NCBI RefSeq assembly: GCF_002564465.1
Contig: NZ_NUUX01000027.1
Location: 1 to 64,000, forward strand
Origin: Bacillus sp. AFS088145
Lineage (GTDB): Bacteria > Bacillota > Bacilli > Bacillales > Bacillaceae_G
Reading direction: 5' to 3'
Length of the DNA stretch: 64,000 bases
The position numbers and the translations under genes were made by a program. Numbering within the stretch: the first letter of the stretch is position 1; each line of letters starts with the position of its first letter. Below the pieces are notes generated by a model. It worked only from the letters and a program-made list of their open reading frames with translations. It ran no database searches and was not told where the DNA came from. This document shows, one piece after another, positions 45,780-53,769 of the stretch.

Positions 45780-45881
45780 GCTTATATTACATTCTAGCGA
45801 TTTCGCGTTGCTTTTGTCGTTGGAATGATAATAGCCATCTTATACGGAATTTTACACTTAATAATTAATAGCAGAAATTAG
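45776..45881 (+). pseudogene. short membrane-protein remnant
   Basis: An ATG overlaps the stop of the MerR-like gene (ATGA) and opens MSLYYILAIS. One frameshift later the sequence continues RVAFVVGMIIAILYGILHLI to a stop at 45879-45881. The joined product would be a peptide of about 34 residues with one membrane helix. Terminator follows directly. Confidence 0.4.
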
Positions 45882-45882
45882 G

Positions 45883-45909
45883 GAGCACTTAAAACAAGTG
45901 TTCTTTTTA
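45883..45909 (+). terminator. intrinsic terminator
   Basis: GAGCACTT pairs with AAGTGTTC (one G-T pair), loop of 5, then TTTTTAT. It ends the MerR-like unit. Confidence 0.8.
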
Positions 45910-46077
45910 TTTATCTCAAATTATTATGTAAACTTGTTTTTAATTGATCATTCTAGTACCCTTATTAAGTTCAAAAAATGCAGTTGAGGTAAGGTTACTC
46001 TTCATGAATAGACGAAATGGCTTGTAATCAAATATTACAAAAACAGAACATACATTCTGGTATTTTGAATATACTTA

Positions 46078-46086
46078 TGGTAAAAT
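46078..46086 (+). promoter_or_regulatory. extended -10 promoter of the toxin mRNA
   Basis: TGG-TAAAAT is an extended -10 element at 46078-46086. The -35 is poor. The transcript would start near 46093 and carry a 50-base structured leader. Confidence 0.6.
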
Positions 46087-46112
46087 TAGGTAGAGTAGGG
46101 TTGTGGTAGGTG

Positions 46113-46138
46113 CCTTTCTTCGCTAAGAAGGGAGGTGA
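46113..46138 (+). promoter_or_regulatory. leader hairpin next to the toxin ribosome site
   Basis: CCTTTCTT (46113-46120) pairs with AAGAAGGG (46125-46132) around the loop CGCT, occupying the first G residues of the strong Shine-Dalgarno GGGAGGTGA (46130-46138). Structured, sequestered ribosome sites are typical of type I toxin mRNAs. Confidence 0.6.
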
Positions 46139-46142
46139 GAAT

Positions 46143-46250
46143 GTGACTGGTTATGAGATTGCAAATTTAATTATTCAATGTGTTGGGATAACTGCAACTG
46201 TAATCTTAAGCATAATCGGTATTATCATTTCTATTAGCAAAAAAAAATAA
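46143..46250 (+). CDS. type I toxin, BsrG/TxpA-like (putative holin-like toxin)
   Basis: A 35-residue peptide starts at GTG after GGGAGGTGA. It opens MTGYEIANLI, has one long hydrophobic helix (about 9-31) and ends SKKK. B. subtilis BsrG has the same size, the MT-x-YE start, one helix and a KKK end. Such peptides damage the membrane or envelope synthesis when the antitoxin RNA is lost. The coding end overlaps a hairpin that also terminates the antisense RNA. The mRNA has GGTTGTGGT both in the leader (46099-46107) and in the right arm of that hairpin (46270-46278), so leader and 3' end can compete for the same partner. No other gene shares the transcript. Confidence 0.75.
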   Translation: MTGYEIANLIIQCVGITATVILSIIGIIISISKKK

Positions 46251-46285
46251 CCACCCTACCCCTCGAAATGGTTGTGGTGATTATT
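46239..46285 (-). terminator. terminator of the antisense RNA
   Basis: The arms 46246-46260 and 46270-46285 pair with a few mismatches around a 9-base loop. On the minus strand a T9 run follows (46247-46239). Confidence 0.7.
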
Positions 46286-46330
46286 TCTTCACTGGATCCG
46301 AGGAAAGCAACTTTACCAATTACTACTCGG

Positions 46331-46360
46331 AAGGGATGTGTTCGCAGCACATCCCTTTTT
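46331..46360 (+). terminator. terminator of the toxin mRNA
   Basis: A perfect 10-bp stem AAGGGATGTG / CACATCCCTT with a 7-base loop and TTTTT. Confidence 0.9.
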
Positions 46361-46380
46361 AGTATATTCATTATGACTCC

Positions 46381-46409
46381 ATTATAGTCCTTTTAGGATA
46401 GTTTGACAA
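46381..46409 (-). promoter_or_regulatory. strong promoter for the antisense RNA
   Basis: On the minus strand TTGTCA (46409-46404), a 17-base spacer and TATAAT (46386-46381). It points into the toxin gene. Confidence 0.8.
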
Positions 46410-46442
46410 TGAAGTTAAAGTTCTTTTTGACTGAATGAATTG

Positions 46443-47357
46443 TTAATTTGCAATTTTCTCATTTGAATTTTGCAATACCTTCTTCGGTGAATTCAGTAAA
46501 AGTATTAAAGCGATACCTAAAAATGTCATGAAAATTCCAATTACTTGGGTTGGTGTAGGTTTAAATCCTGTTATGACTGTATCTAAAACAATGGCTACTG
46601 CAGGATCTAAAAATGTTAACACAGCTATCATATTAGAAGGTAAAAATCGAATATTCCCAAAGAATAATGCATAAATAACGCCTGTATGAACAAATCCAAT
46701 AATCAAAATAAAACTCCAGTTTTCTAGATGCAAGTTTTGAAAAGAATCAAATTTAACAAAAGGAATTAAAAGTAGACACCCTAATGTTGTCTGAAGTAAA
46801 GTCGTAAAATATGAACTTGTTTGTGTAATCCCTTTATTCACAATCATTAATAATCCATAAAAGATTGCCGCAAGAAATGCCCAGATGACACCAGACGAAA
46901 GAAATTTATCAAGTGTAAAATCATTATTAATACCAGATAAAAGAATTGAGCCGATAAAACTACTTAAAACGCCAAGTAAAGGTACTATCGTAATTTTTTC
47001 TTTATAAATTAAACTACCTAATAAGAATAAAATTACGGGAGCTAAGTAATAAATTGAAACTGAAATTGTAACTGATAAATTCTCAAATGATTTAAATAAA
47101 AATACCCAATTCAAAACTAATAGGATCCCACTAAATAATGAAAGAGTTATATCTTTTTTATTAAATATTTCTTTTTTAGCTAACCCTGAAAAATACCAAA
47201 CAGAAAATAAAAAAATACTTGCAAAAACACATCTAATAAAAACTAAATCAATGGCTTTTAGGCCTGTTTTAGGAGCGACGAAACCTACTGTGCCAAAAGT
47301 AGCCATTGCAATAATGATACTAATTGTCGCCTTTTTATTTACTGCCAAATTCCCCAA
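46443..47357 (-). CDS. EamA/DMT family transporter
   Basis: A 304-residue membrane protein with ten predicted helices in two EamA repeats (about 10-140 and 150-290). Typical family segments are FATFGTVGFVAPK near the N-terminus, VFLFKSFENLSVTISVSIYYLAPV and GVIYALFFGNIRFLPSNMIAVLTFLDPAVA. These proteins export metabolites or amino acids; the substrate is unknown. The start is uncertain: TTG 47357 or a second TTG three codons on, both with weak sites. The neighbouring antisense promoter fires away from its 3' end. Confidence 0.82.
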   Translation of the reverse strand: MGNLAVNKKATISIIIAMATFGTVGFVAPKTGLKAIDLVFIRCVFASIFLFSVWYFSGLAKKEIFNKKDITLSLFSGILLVLNWVFLFKSFENLSVTISVSIYYLAPVILFLLGSLIYKEKITIVPLLGVLSSFIGSILLSGINNDFTLDKFLSSGVIWAFLAAIFYGLLMIVNKGITQTSSYFTTLLQTTLGCLLLIPFVKFDSFQNLHLENWSFILIIGFVHTGVIYALFFGNIRFLPSNMIAVLTFLDPAVAIVLDTVITGFKPTPTQVIGIFMTFLGIALILLLNSPKKVLQNSNEKIAN

Positions 47358-47472
47358 TATGTATCACGTCCATTCCTAGTTTAATTTAAATATTCTGTCA
47401 AATAAGTATATACTAAACTTTAGTGTTATATCAATCGAATAAATCATGGATCAGGTAATACCTTTCTCATAG

Positions 47473-48096
47473 GGTATTCTTGAGAGAAAAAGTCAGGAAG
47501 AAGAGATTTACTAACTTATAGGGGGTTCATGAGGAAGTAAAAAGGCAAGAAAGTGAGACATACTTCCTCATAAAGGGTTCATGAGGAAGTAAAAAGGCAA
47601 GAAAGTGAGACAAACTTCCTCATAAAGGGTTCATGAGGAAGTAAAAAGGCAAGAAAGTTAGACATACTTCCTCATAAAGGGTTCATGAGGAAGTAAAAAG
47701 GCAAGAAAGTGAGACATACTTGATCATAGAGTGTTCATGAGGAAGTAAAAAGGCAAAAAGATGAGATAAACTTCCTCATAGAGTGTTCATGAGGAAGTAA
47801 AATGGCAAAAAGATGAGATAAACTTCCTCATAGAGTGTTCATGAGGAAGTAAAAAGGCAAAAAGATGAGACATACTTCCTCATAAAAGGTTCATGAGGAA
47901 GTAAAAAGGCAAAAAGATGAGATTTACTTCCTCATAAAGGGTTCATGAGGAAGTAAAAAGGCAAAAAGATGAGATATACTTCCTCATAAAAGGTTCATGA
48001 GGAAGTAAAAAAGCAAAAAGATGAGATTTACTTCCTCATAAAGGGCTCATGAGGAAGTAAAAAGCCAGAAAGCTAAGAATTCTTTACTCATAAGAA
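47473..48096. repeat. array of 52-bp tandem repeats with internal inverted repeats
   Basis: Eleven head-to-tail units start at 47525, 47577, 47629, 47681, 47733, 47785, 47837, 47889, 47941, 47993 and 48045, all exactly 52 bp. A degenerate twelfth copy precedes them (47473-47524). Each unit carries ATGAGGAAGT and, 23 bases on, its reverse complement ACTTCCTCAT, so each can form a 10-bp hairpin. The loop is AAAAAGGC followed by AAGAAAGTGAGACAT in units 1-5 and AAAAAGATGAGAT-type in units 6-10. Unit 5 has a broken right arm and unit 11 is eroded. The unit length is not a multiple of 3 and each ATG closes after three codons, so it is non-coding. Confidence 0.95.
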
Positions 48097-48274
48097 GTTC
48101 ATAATAAATCCCACGCCTTTTAAGAGATTCAAAATCGAAGTTTTCATTAAATTCTGTTTAAATTAATAGGCAAATAAATAGATTTCATTTATACTATAAT
48201 TTGTAGTTTTAATGAATTATTGGTAAAAATTTGTCAATATTTGACAACTATTTTAAATAGTGAGGGGAATTTAA

Positions 48275-48826
48275 ATGAATATCGTAGTAGTAAATGGTTC
48301 ACCTAGAGCAAATGGTCGAACTAGATTCTTAGCAAAACAAATCGCAGATTCTAATAATTTTACAAATTTAGATTTAGCATTTGAACAAGTTCCTCTTTAT
48401 AACGGGGAAGCTGAACAAAAAGAAATAGAAGCAGTTAAAGCAATTAGAGAATTACTAGTTAAAGCTGATGGAATCGTTATTTGTACGCCAGAGTACAATA
48501 ATGCGATGAGTGGAGCTTTAAAAAATCTAGTTGAACTATTAGGCTCTGAGCCATTTAAGAAAAAGCCAATTTCATTATTAGCAGTAGCTGGTGGTGGAAA
48601 AGGTGGTATAAACGCTTTAAATAGTATGAGAACTGTAATTCGTGGAGTATATGGAAATGCATTACCAAAACAACTAGTTTTAGATCCAGTTGATTTTGAA
48701 AATGATACAGTTGTGAAGCCTGAAGCTTTTGCAAAAGTAGCTGAAGTAATTGATGAATTAAAAGAATATGTACAAAAAGAAATTTTATATAAAGAATACA
48801 TAGAATCAAATAGTGTTTCTAAGTAA
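48275..48826 (+). CDS. NADPH-dependent FMN reductase family protein
   Basis: A 183-residue flavodoxin-like reductase. VVVNGSPRANGRTRFLA (3-19) is the FMN-phosphate loop and TPEYNNAMSGALKNLVELL (about 70-88) is the flavin-contact motif of the NADPH:FMN/azoreductase family. It probably reduces FMN or quinone-like electron acceptors in the cytoplasm. GAGGGGA precedes the ATG. The gene lies just after the 52-bp repeat array, which could affect its transcription. Single gene. Confidence 0.87.
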   Translation: MNIVVVNGSPRANGRTRFLAKQIADSNNFTNLDLAFEQVPLYNGEAEQKEIEAVKAIRELLVKADGIVICTPEYNNAMSGALKNLVELLGSEPFKKKPISLLAVAGGGKGGINALNSMRTVIRGVYGNALPKQLVLDPVDFENDTVVKPEAFAKVAEVIDELKEYVQKEILYKEYIESNSVSK

Positions 48827-48831
48827 TAAAA

Positions 48832-48890
48832 ATGGTCCTAATCAATTATTGGTTAGGACCATTAAAAATAGCTTAACATTTTTGTTAAGC
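48832..48890 (-). terminator. two adjacent terminator hairpins
   Basis: ATGGTCCTAA / TTAGGACCAT (48832-48862) and GCTTAACA / TGTTAAGC (48871-48890). T-runs follow both on the minus strand, so they end the TRIC-type channel gene; the first also faces the reductase transcript. Confidence 0.7.
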
Positions 48891-49517
48891 TTATAGTAAA
48901 AACGATTTATCATTTACCTTTCTAATAGGAAAGTTTACTTTGTATCGTACAGCGATCATTCTAATTGCAGTTGTAATTAGAAAACAAATATACAAAGATT
49001 GCAGTTTAGTAAATTCACCATGTGTAAACAAAATTGTTATAGAGCCAATAATTGCTGCAATTGCATAAATTTCTTTACGGAATACAAATGGAATTTCTCT
49101 TGCGAATACATCTCGCATAATTCCACCACCAATTCCAGTAATTAAACCCATCGAAATAATTAAAAAAGAACCTTTTAAACCGTGATCAATTGCTGAATAT
49201 GAACCAACAGCAGTAAAAACACCTAAGCCAATTGCATCAGTTATGATTAAAGTTGATTGGAACTGCATTGTTCGTTGATAAAATAACCATGTTACAATTG
49301 AAACGACTGTACTTACGATAAAGTATTGAGGTTTTGCGAAAGCATTAGGTACCGTTTGACCTAAAATAATATCACGAATTAATCCTCCGCCAAGCGCAGT
49401 ACAAGCTGCTAAAAAAACAACACCAAATAAGTCCAATTTCTTTTGAATACCAACCAAAGTACCAGAAATGCTAGCAGCTATAATCCCTGCATAAACAAAA
49501 ACCTCGATCAAAATCAT
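48891..49517 (-). CDS. trimeric intracellular cation channel family protein (UPF0126)
   Basis: A 208-residue membrane protein with seven predicted helices and two copies of the family hallmark: TALGGGLIRDIILGQ (about 38-52) and TGIGGGIMRDVFARE (about 124-138). Bacterial TRIC homologues form trimeric K+-selective channels. In B. subtilis the homologue is YvgT. ATG 49517 follows AAGGGGA. Single gene. Confidence 0.88.
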   Translation of the reverse strand: MILIEVFVYAGIIAASISGTLVGIQKKLDLFGVVFLAACTALGGGLIRDIILGQTVPNAFAKPQYFIVSTVVSIVTWLFYQRTMQFQSTLIITDAIGLGVFTAVGSYSAIDHGLKGSFLIISMGLITGIGGGIMRDVFAREIPFVFRKEIYAIAAIIGSITILFTHGEFTKLQSLYICFLITTAIRMIAVRYKVNFPIRKVNDKSFLL

Positions 49518-49689
49518 CCATTCTATCCCCTTAATTCCATTTTCTATGATTCATTTTAGCAACAGGTAGGGACTATTACAATATTAAAATAACTTTGAAA
49601 ACGCTTCATTTAAAAAAATTTTTTTACATAAAAAATTTACAGTATTTTACATAAAATTCACTTGAAATTTATTGATTGGAGAGGTTGAA

Positions 49690-50910
49690 ATGCATAACGA
49701 TATTAAACAACATAAAAATAAAATTGTTTCAAAAGAAATTCAATTAATAATGGACAAATTTAATATTGTCGGGTGTCAAGCTGCTGCGGTTTTAAAAGAT
49801 AAACTGATTTGGTCTGATGCTTATGGTTATCGAAAATTAGAAACAAAAGAACTAGTTACAGAAAATACGATGTTTCGAATTGCTTCTATTTCAAAACTTT
49901 TTACTGCTACAGCAATCATGCAATTAGTCGAAAGAAAATTAATAGATTTAAATCAAGATATTAGTCATTATTTAGGTTTTAAAGTAAGAAATCCTAAATT
50001 CCCTAATTCTTATATTACGTTGAGACAAATTTTAACTCATACATCTTCACTTAACTCAGACGATGCTTCAAATAGTGTTTATGCAAAGTACATTAAAGAT
50101 GGACATTCAAATTTTTCTTTACAACTTACAGAATTATTAGATGAAAATGGAAAGTATTTTACGAGAGAAATATGGGGGGATTGGAAACCAGGAGATCAAT
50201 GGATGTATTCAAACATTGGTGCGATCATATCTGGTGCAATTATTGAAAAAATCACTAATTTACGATTTGATCAATATATCAATCAAAATATTTTTGAACC
50301 CTTAGAAATGAAGGATGTTGCTTTTTCGTATTCTAATTTTAATAAAAGCCATGAACTAGCAAACATTTATGAAAAAAATAAAGATACAAACGAATATAAA
50401 GTATCAATTGATGATGTTAGGCAGAGTGGATATTCGAAAACTCATTGGGATCAATACATCATTGGTAATCATGGAGGATTATTTGAACCTCAAGGTGGAC
50501 TAAGGACATCCGCAGTTGAATTAAGTAAATTTTTACGGGCACATATGTTAAATGGGACTATAAATGGACACCTAATTCTTGAACAAAAAACGTCAAAATT
50601 AATGAAATCAATTCAATGGTCTAGAGTAGAAAACAACCACTTTTTTAGTAAAATGGGGATTGGTTTTCATATTAGCCACGACTTTTTACAGGGTTACAAA
50701 GAAATGATCGGGCATGCGGGTGAAGCATACGGATTAATCAGCAACTTATATTGGCATGAAGAAGAACAATTTGGCATAATTTTTATTTTGAACGGAAGTC
50801 AGTTTGACTTATCTGAAAATTCAAGATTTGAAGTAGAAAAAGAATTAGCAGAAGTTATTTATAAACATGTTATTGAAGAACGTTTATTAAAACCGAAGTA
50901 TGGTAAATAA
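49690..50910 (+). CDS. serine hydrolase, beta-lactamase family (class C-like)
   Basis: A 406-residue protein with the three penicillin-recognising motifs: SISK (66-69), YSN (173-175) and HAG (342-344, in the KTG position). There is no signal peptide, so it is cytosolic. It is probably an esterase or peptidase of the EstB/AmpC-like group rather than a secreted beta-lactamase. ATG 49690 follows GGAGAGG; a TTG six codons upstream is less likely. Monocistronic with its own downstream terminator. Confidence 0.85.
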   Translation: MHNDIKQHKNKIVSKEIQLIMDKFNIVGCQAAAVLKDKLIWSDAYGYRKLETKELVTENTMFRIASISKLFTATAIMQLVERKLIDLNQDISHYLGFKVRNPKFPNSYITLRQILTHTSSLNSDDASNSVYAKYIKDGHSNFSLQLTELLDENGKYFTREIWGDWKPGDQWMYSNIGAIISGAIIEKITNLRFDQYINQNIFEPLEMKDVAFSYSNFNKSHELANIYEKNKDTNEYKVSIDDVRQSGYSKTHWDQYIIGNHGGLFEPQGGLRTSAVELSKFLRAHMLNGTINGHLILEQKTSKLMKSIQWSRVENNHFFSKMGIGFHISHDFLQGYKEMIGHAGEAYGLISNLYWHEEEQFGIIFILNGSQFDLSENSRFEVEKELAEVIYKHVIEERLLKPKYGK

Positions 50911-51003
50911 TTAAAAAAACTACAATTTTTTATTTATGTTCGATCGTGGAGTAAAAATACTTTCTATTAGACTTAAATTGTTTGAATAACGGTAGTATCA
51001 GTT

Positions 51004-51034
51004 AAAAGGTCTATTTACAATAGGTCTTTTTTAT
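51004..51034 (+). terminator. intrinsic terminator
   Basis: AAAAGGTCTAT pairs with ATAGGTCTTTT through two G-T pairs, loop TTACA, then T-run. Confidence 0.65.
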
Positions 51035-51058
51035 TTTTAATATAAAATCACAACTAAA

Positions 51059-51092
51059 TTTTCATCAATTTTTCATAAAACTTTTATATAAT
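51059..51092 (+). promoter_or_regulatory. TTTTCA direct repeat and promoter of the bcrC-regulator operon
   Basis: TTTTCA occurs at 51059 and again exactly 11 bases on at 51070, overlapping the -35 position. A TATAAT lies at 51087-51092. The 11-bp spacing (one helix turn) is typical of OmpR-type response regulator boxes. The same layout occurs at 54443. Confidence 0.6.
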
Positions 51093-51125
51093 AATTTCCG
51101 ATCAAAAAAAATGGAGGAAATTTTA

Positions 51126-51710
51126 ATGAACTACTTAATATTTAAATTAATAAATAGTTTTGCAGGCATTTGGCCTGCATTAGATAATGTAATGATATTT
51201 TTATCTAAATCTGCCATTTTAATCGTAATAGGACTATTATGTTATTTATGGATTCAAAAAGGTAGCGAACGTAAGTATACAGCTTTTTATATCGGTTTAA
51301 CACTTATATTAGCACTAGGTGGTAACTTTATTATCCATCAATTTTATTACCACGCGCGACCATTCGTTAATCACCATGTGACGAAGCTGATTACACATTC
51401 ATCTGATTCATCTTTTGTAAGTGATCACGGGACATTAGTATTTTCTACTGCGCTTATTTTATTGTTTAGAAAAGATCGTTTAGGGTTGATTTCATTGGTT
51501 TGGGCGATATTAGTTGGTATTTCAAGAATCTTTGTTGGAGTACATTATCCTTTTGATATAATTGGTGCATTTATTTTGGCTGGTATAGTTGCAATTGTTG
51601 TTTTAAAAACATCATCATTAACGGAACCGTTAATGAAAATATTATTAAAAATTTATGAAAGAATAATAAACAAGTTACCATTTAATACGAAAAAGAATTT
51701 AAGTTCCTGA
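51126..51710 (+). CDS. bcrC: undecaprenyl-diphosphate phosphatase, BcrC-like (PAP2)
   Basis: A 194-residue membrane phosphatase. The PAP2 signature is spread over YHARPF (about 73-78), SFVSDHG (about 95-101, in the PSGH position) and SRIFVGVHYPFD (about 136-147). BcrC regenerates the lipid carrier undecaprenyl phosphate on the outer face of the membrane and confers bacitracin resistance. ATG 51126 lies 8 bases after GGAGG. A response regulator and kinase follow 27 bases downstream in the same transcript, suggesting that carrier-lipid stress is the sensed signal. Confidence 0.85.
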   Translation: MNYLIFKLINSFAGIWPALDNVMIFLSKSAILIVIGLLCYLWIQKGSERKYTAFYIGLTLILALGGNFIIHQFYYHARPFVNHHVTKLITHSSDSSFVSDHGTLVFSTALILLFRKDRLGLISLVWAILVGISRIFVGVHYPFDIIGAFILAGIVAIVVLKTSSLTEPLMKILLKIYERIINKLPFNTKKNLSS

Positions 51711-51737
51711 TTAAGAACTTAATAGAGGAGACATTTA

Positions 51738-52412
51738 TTGAAAATTTTATTTGCTGAAGACGATCAAAAACTAGGAAAAATGACAACCCATTTGTTAAAA
51801 ACACAAACTCCATTTCAAATCGAATGGACAACTAATGGGAAGCAAGCATTGGAGTTAGCTACCCATTATGATTTTGATTTACTTATTTTGGACTGGATGT
51901 TACCTGAGATTAGTGGTTTAGAAATATGCAAAATGCTTAGAAGAGATGGATTTAAAGGACCTATCTTAATGTTAACAGCGAGAGATAGTATTAACCACCG
52001 TGTTGAAGGATTAGAAGCTGGAGCGGATGACTATTTAATCAAACCATTTGATTTTAGTGAACTTGCCGCAAGAATTAAAGTACTTAATCGAAGGAATTTT
52101 GCTCCACTTCAAGATGAAATAATCACGATTGAAGACTTAACATATAATCGGACAAACTTTAGTTTATGTAGAGGCAATGAACAAATAATTTTAACGCAAA
52201 GAGAATTACAATTATTTGATTTATTAGTAAAAAATAGAGGGATTGTGCTAACTAGAGAAGTTATTTTTGAAAGAGTTTGGGGAATTGAATCAGAGGTAAC
52301 AAGTAATGCCGTTGAAGCGTATGTAAAAAATCTAAGAAAAAAAATTGATCCACCAGATCAGAAAACTTATATAAAGAGTGTTAGAGGTGTTGGATATACA
52401 ATCGAAAAATGA
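51738..52412 (+). CDS. OmpR-family response regulator
   Basis: A 224-residue regulator. The receiver domain has phospho-acceptor Asp52 (LLILDWMLPE), the acidic pair EDD near 6-8, and Lys in LIKPFDFSEL. The C-terminal winged helix (about 125-224) includes LTQRELQLFDLLVKN, SNAVEAYVKNLRKKID and IKSVRGVGYTIE. TTG start after AGAGGAG. Its gene overlaps the kinase gene. The likely target is the paired TTTTCA box found upstream of this operon and of the next one. Confidence 0.92.
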   Translation: MKILFAEDDQKLGKMTTHLLKTQTPFQIEWTTNGKQALELATHYDFDLLILDWMLPEISGLEICKMLRRDGFKGPILMLTARDSINHRVEGLEAGADDYLIKPFDFSELAARIKVLNRRNFAPLQDEIITIEDLTYNRTNFSLCRGNEQIILTQRELQLFDLLVKNRGIVLTREVIFERVWGIESEVTSNAVEAYVKNLRKKIDPPDQKTYIKSVRGVGYTIEK

Positions 52413-53742
52413 GATCTCATTATTTCAACAAATTAGCAAGCGATTAACATTTTTCAATCTTAGAATTTTAATGATTTTTATTATTTTATTTAATATTTCA
52501 GTAGGAATTGTATTATCGTTTTACATTTACTTAGACCAAAAGAGTGATCTTATTACAGTATTAAAGCAAGAGATAAAAGAAGTAAAAATGAGTGCTGCAT
52601 CTCAAGGTCCAAATGATGATAATACTCAAAAAAAACATAAACGTAAAAATGTTTATTTTAATTATTTTTTAAATAAAAATAACGGATTTGAACTCTATGA
52701 TGAAACCGCACCTGGGTATACAAAGGATATAGAAAAAGTTTTAAAACAGATTAATCCAAATCATAATAAAGTTGTTATTAAACGAATTGCACCTAATGAT
52801 AAAGAAGAACTAAATTTAATGATTGCTGCAGAAAAGGTATATGATTCATCAAATCATTACCTCGGTACAATCTATAGTGGTAAAGATTTATCGTCAGTTA
52901 TTTATTTAATAAAACAGTTTATCAGTATCTCATTTTTACTCTCAATTATCTTTTGTTTTATGGCGTACTACTTCGGCAAGAAAATTACAAATCAGGCAAT
53001 GGAACCAATTATTGCATCTTATAAAGAACAACAAGAATTTGTAGAAAATGCTTCACATGAACTAAGAACACCATTATCTGTATTACAAGCTGGTATTGAT
53101 GTATTAAGCGTTGAACAAGATCGTCTATCTGATTTTGGAAAAGAAACCTTATCCGATTTAAAAAAGGAATTAAGTGATACACGAAATCTAGTTCATCAAT
53201 TACTGTTTCTAGCAAGACTTGATCATAAACAAATAGCCAAAGTTAATATTGAAGAATTTAGAATCGATGTCTTTTCTGAACAAATTCAAAAAGCATGGCA
53301 ATATAAAGCATCAGAAAAAAACCAATTAATAAAGCTATTAAATGATGAGAAATTTATTGTAAAAACAAATCAAGAAAGTTTGAAACAATTGATTAATATC
53401 TTTGTTGATAATGCGATTAAATACTCACAAGACGAACGTATTATTTCTTTAAATTACTACGTAAGATCAGAAAAAAAAGCAAACTATTTCTATTATGAAA
53501 TAAATGATAAAGGTATTGGAATTGCAAAAGAGCTTCAAGACAAAATATTTAATCGGTTTTATCGAATTGAAGAGCATAGGTCAAGAGATGAAGGGAATAC
53601 TGGACTCGGGTTATCAATCGCAAAATCGATTATTGAGTCTTTAAATGGAGAAATTATCGTTAATAGCGAATTCGGAAAGGGTAGCAGTTTTAAAATTAAA
53701 ATTCCGATATCAAATTTATTTCAAATTAAATCAAAAATATAG
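52378..53742 (+). CDS. sensor histidine kinase
   Basis: A kinase of about 454 residues (start uncertain: GTG 52378, GTG 52387 or TTG 52390; all overlap the regulator gene by about 25-35 bases). Membrane helices lie near 30-52 and 178-200 and flank an outer domain of about 120 residues. His227 in ENASHELRTPLSVLQ is the phosphorylated residue. The N box (IFVDNAIKYS), G1 (DKGIGIA) and G2 (GLGLSIAKSI) of the ATPase domain follow. A basic stretch KKHKRKN sits in the outer loop. There is no HAMP domain between the second helix and the H box beyond a short linker. The ligand is unknown; envelope or lipid-carrier stress is inferred from neighbours. Confidence 0.9.
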   Translation: MLEVLDIQSKNEISLFQQISKRLTFFNLRILMIFIILFNISVGIVLSFYIYLDQKSDLITVLKQEIKEVKMSAASQGPNDDNTQKKHKRKNVYFNYFLNKNNGFELYDETAPGYTKDIEKVLKQINPNHNKVVIKRIAPNDKEELNLMIAAEKVYDSSNHYLGTIYSGKDLSSVIYLIKQFISISFLLSIIFCFMAYYFGKKITNQAMEPIIASYKEQQEFVENASHELRTPLSVLQAGIDVLSVEQDRLSDFGKETLSDLKKELSDTRNLVHQLLFLARLDHKQIAKVNIEEFRIDVFSEQIQKAWQYKASEKNQLIKLLNDEKFIVKTNQESLKQLINIFVDNAIKYSQDERIISLNYYVRSEKKANYFYYEINDKGIGIAKELQDKIFNRFYRIEEHRSRDEGNTGLGLSIAKSIIESLNGEIIVNSEFGKGSSFKIKIPISNLFQIKSKI

Positions 53743-53769
53743 AAAAAATTTTGGGGGAGTTAGAGTTAG

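Larger units (their letters stand above)
46235..46374 (-). ncRNA. predicted antisense antitoxin RNA
   Basis: A consensus promoter on the minus strand (46409-46381) should start an RNA near 46374. It would run leftward through the toxin mRNA terminator and 3' end and stop at the hairpin 46246-46285, which is followed on this strand by nine T residues. The length would be about 135-140 bases. It is complementary to the 3' third of the toxin transcript, the arrangement of RatA/TxpA and SR4/BsrG. Transcription is predicted, not observed. Confidence 0.65.

Noticed and set aside
47525-48096. Possible CRISPR array
   Set aside because: The complete 52-bp unit is conserved including the part between the inverted repeats; there are no unique spacers and no cas genes nearby.
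49595-49608. cre-like site TTGAAAACGCTTCA
   Set aside because: It lacks one base of the 14-bp CcpA consensus and lies at no special position for the neighbouring genes.
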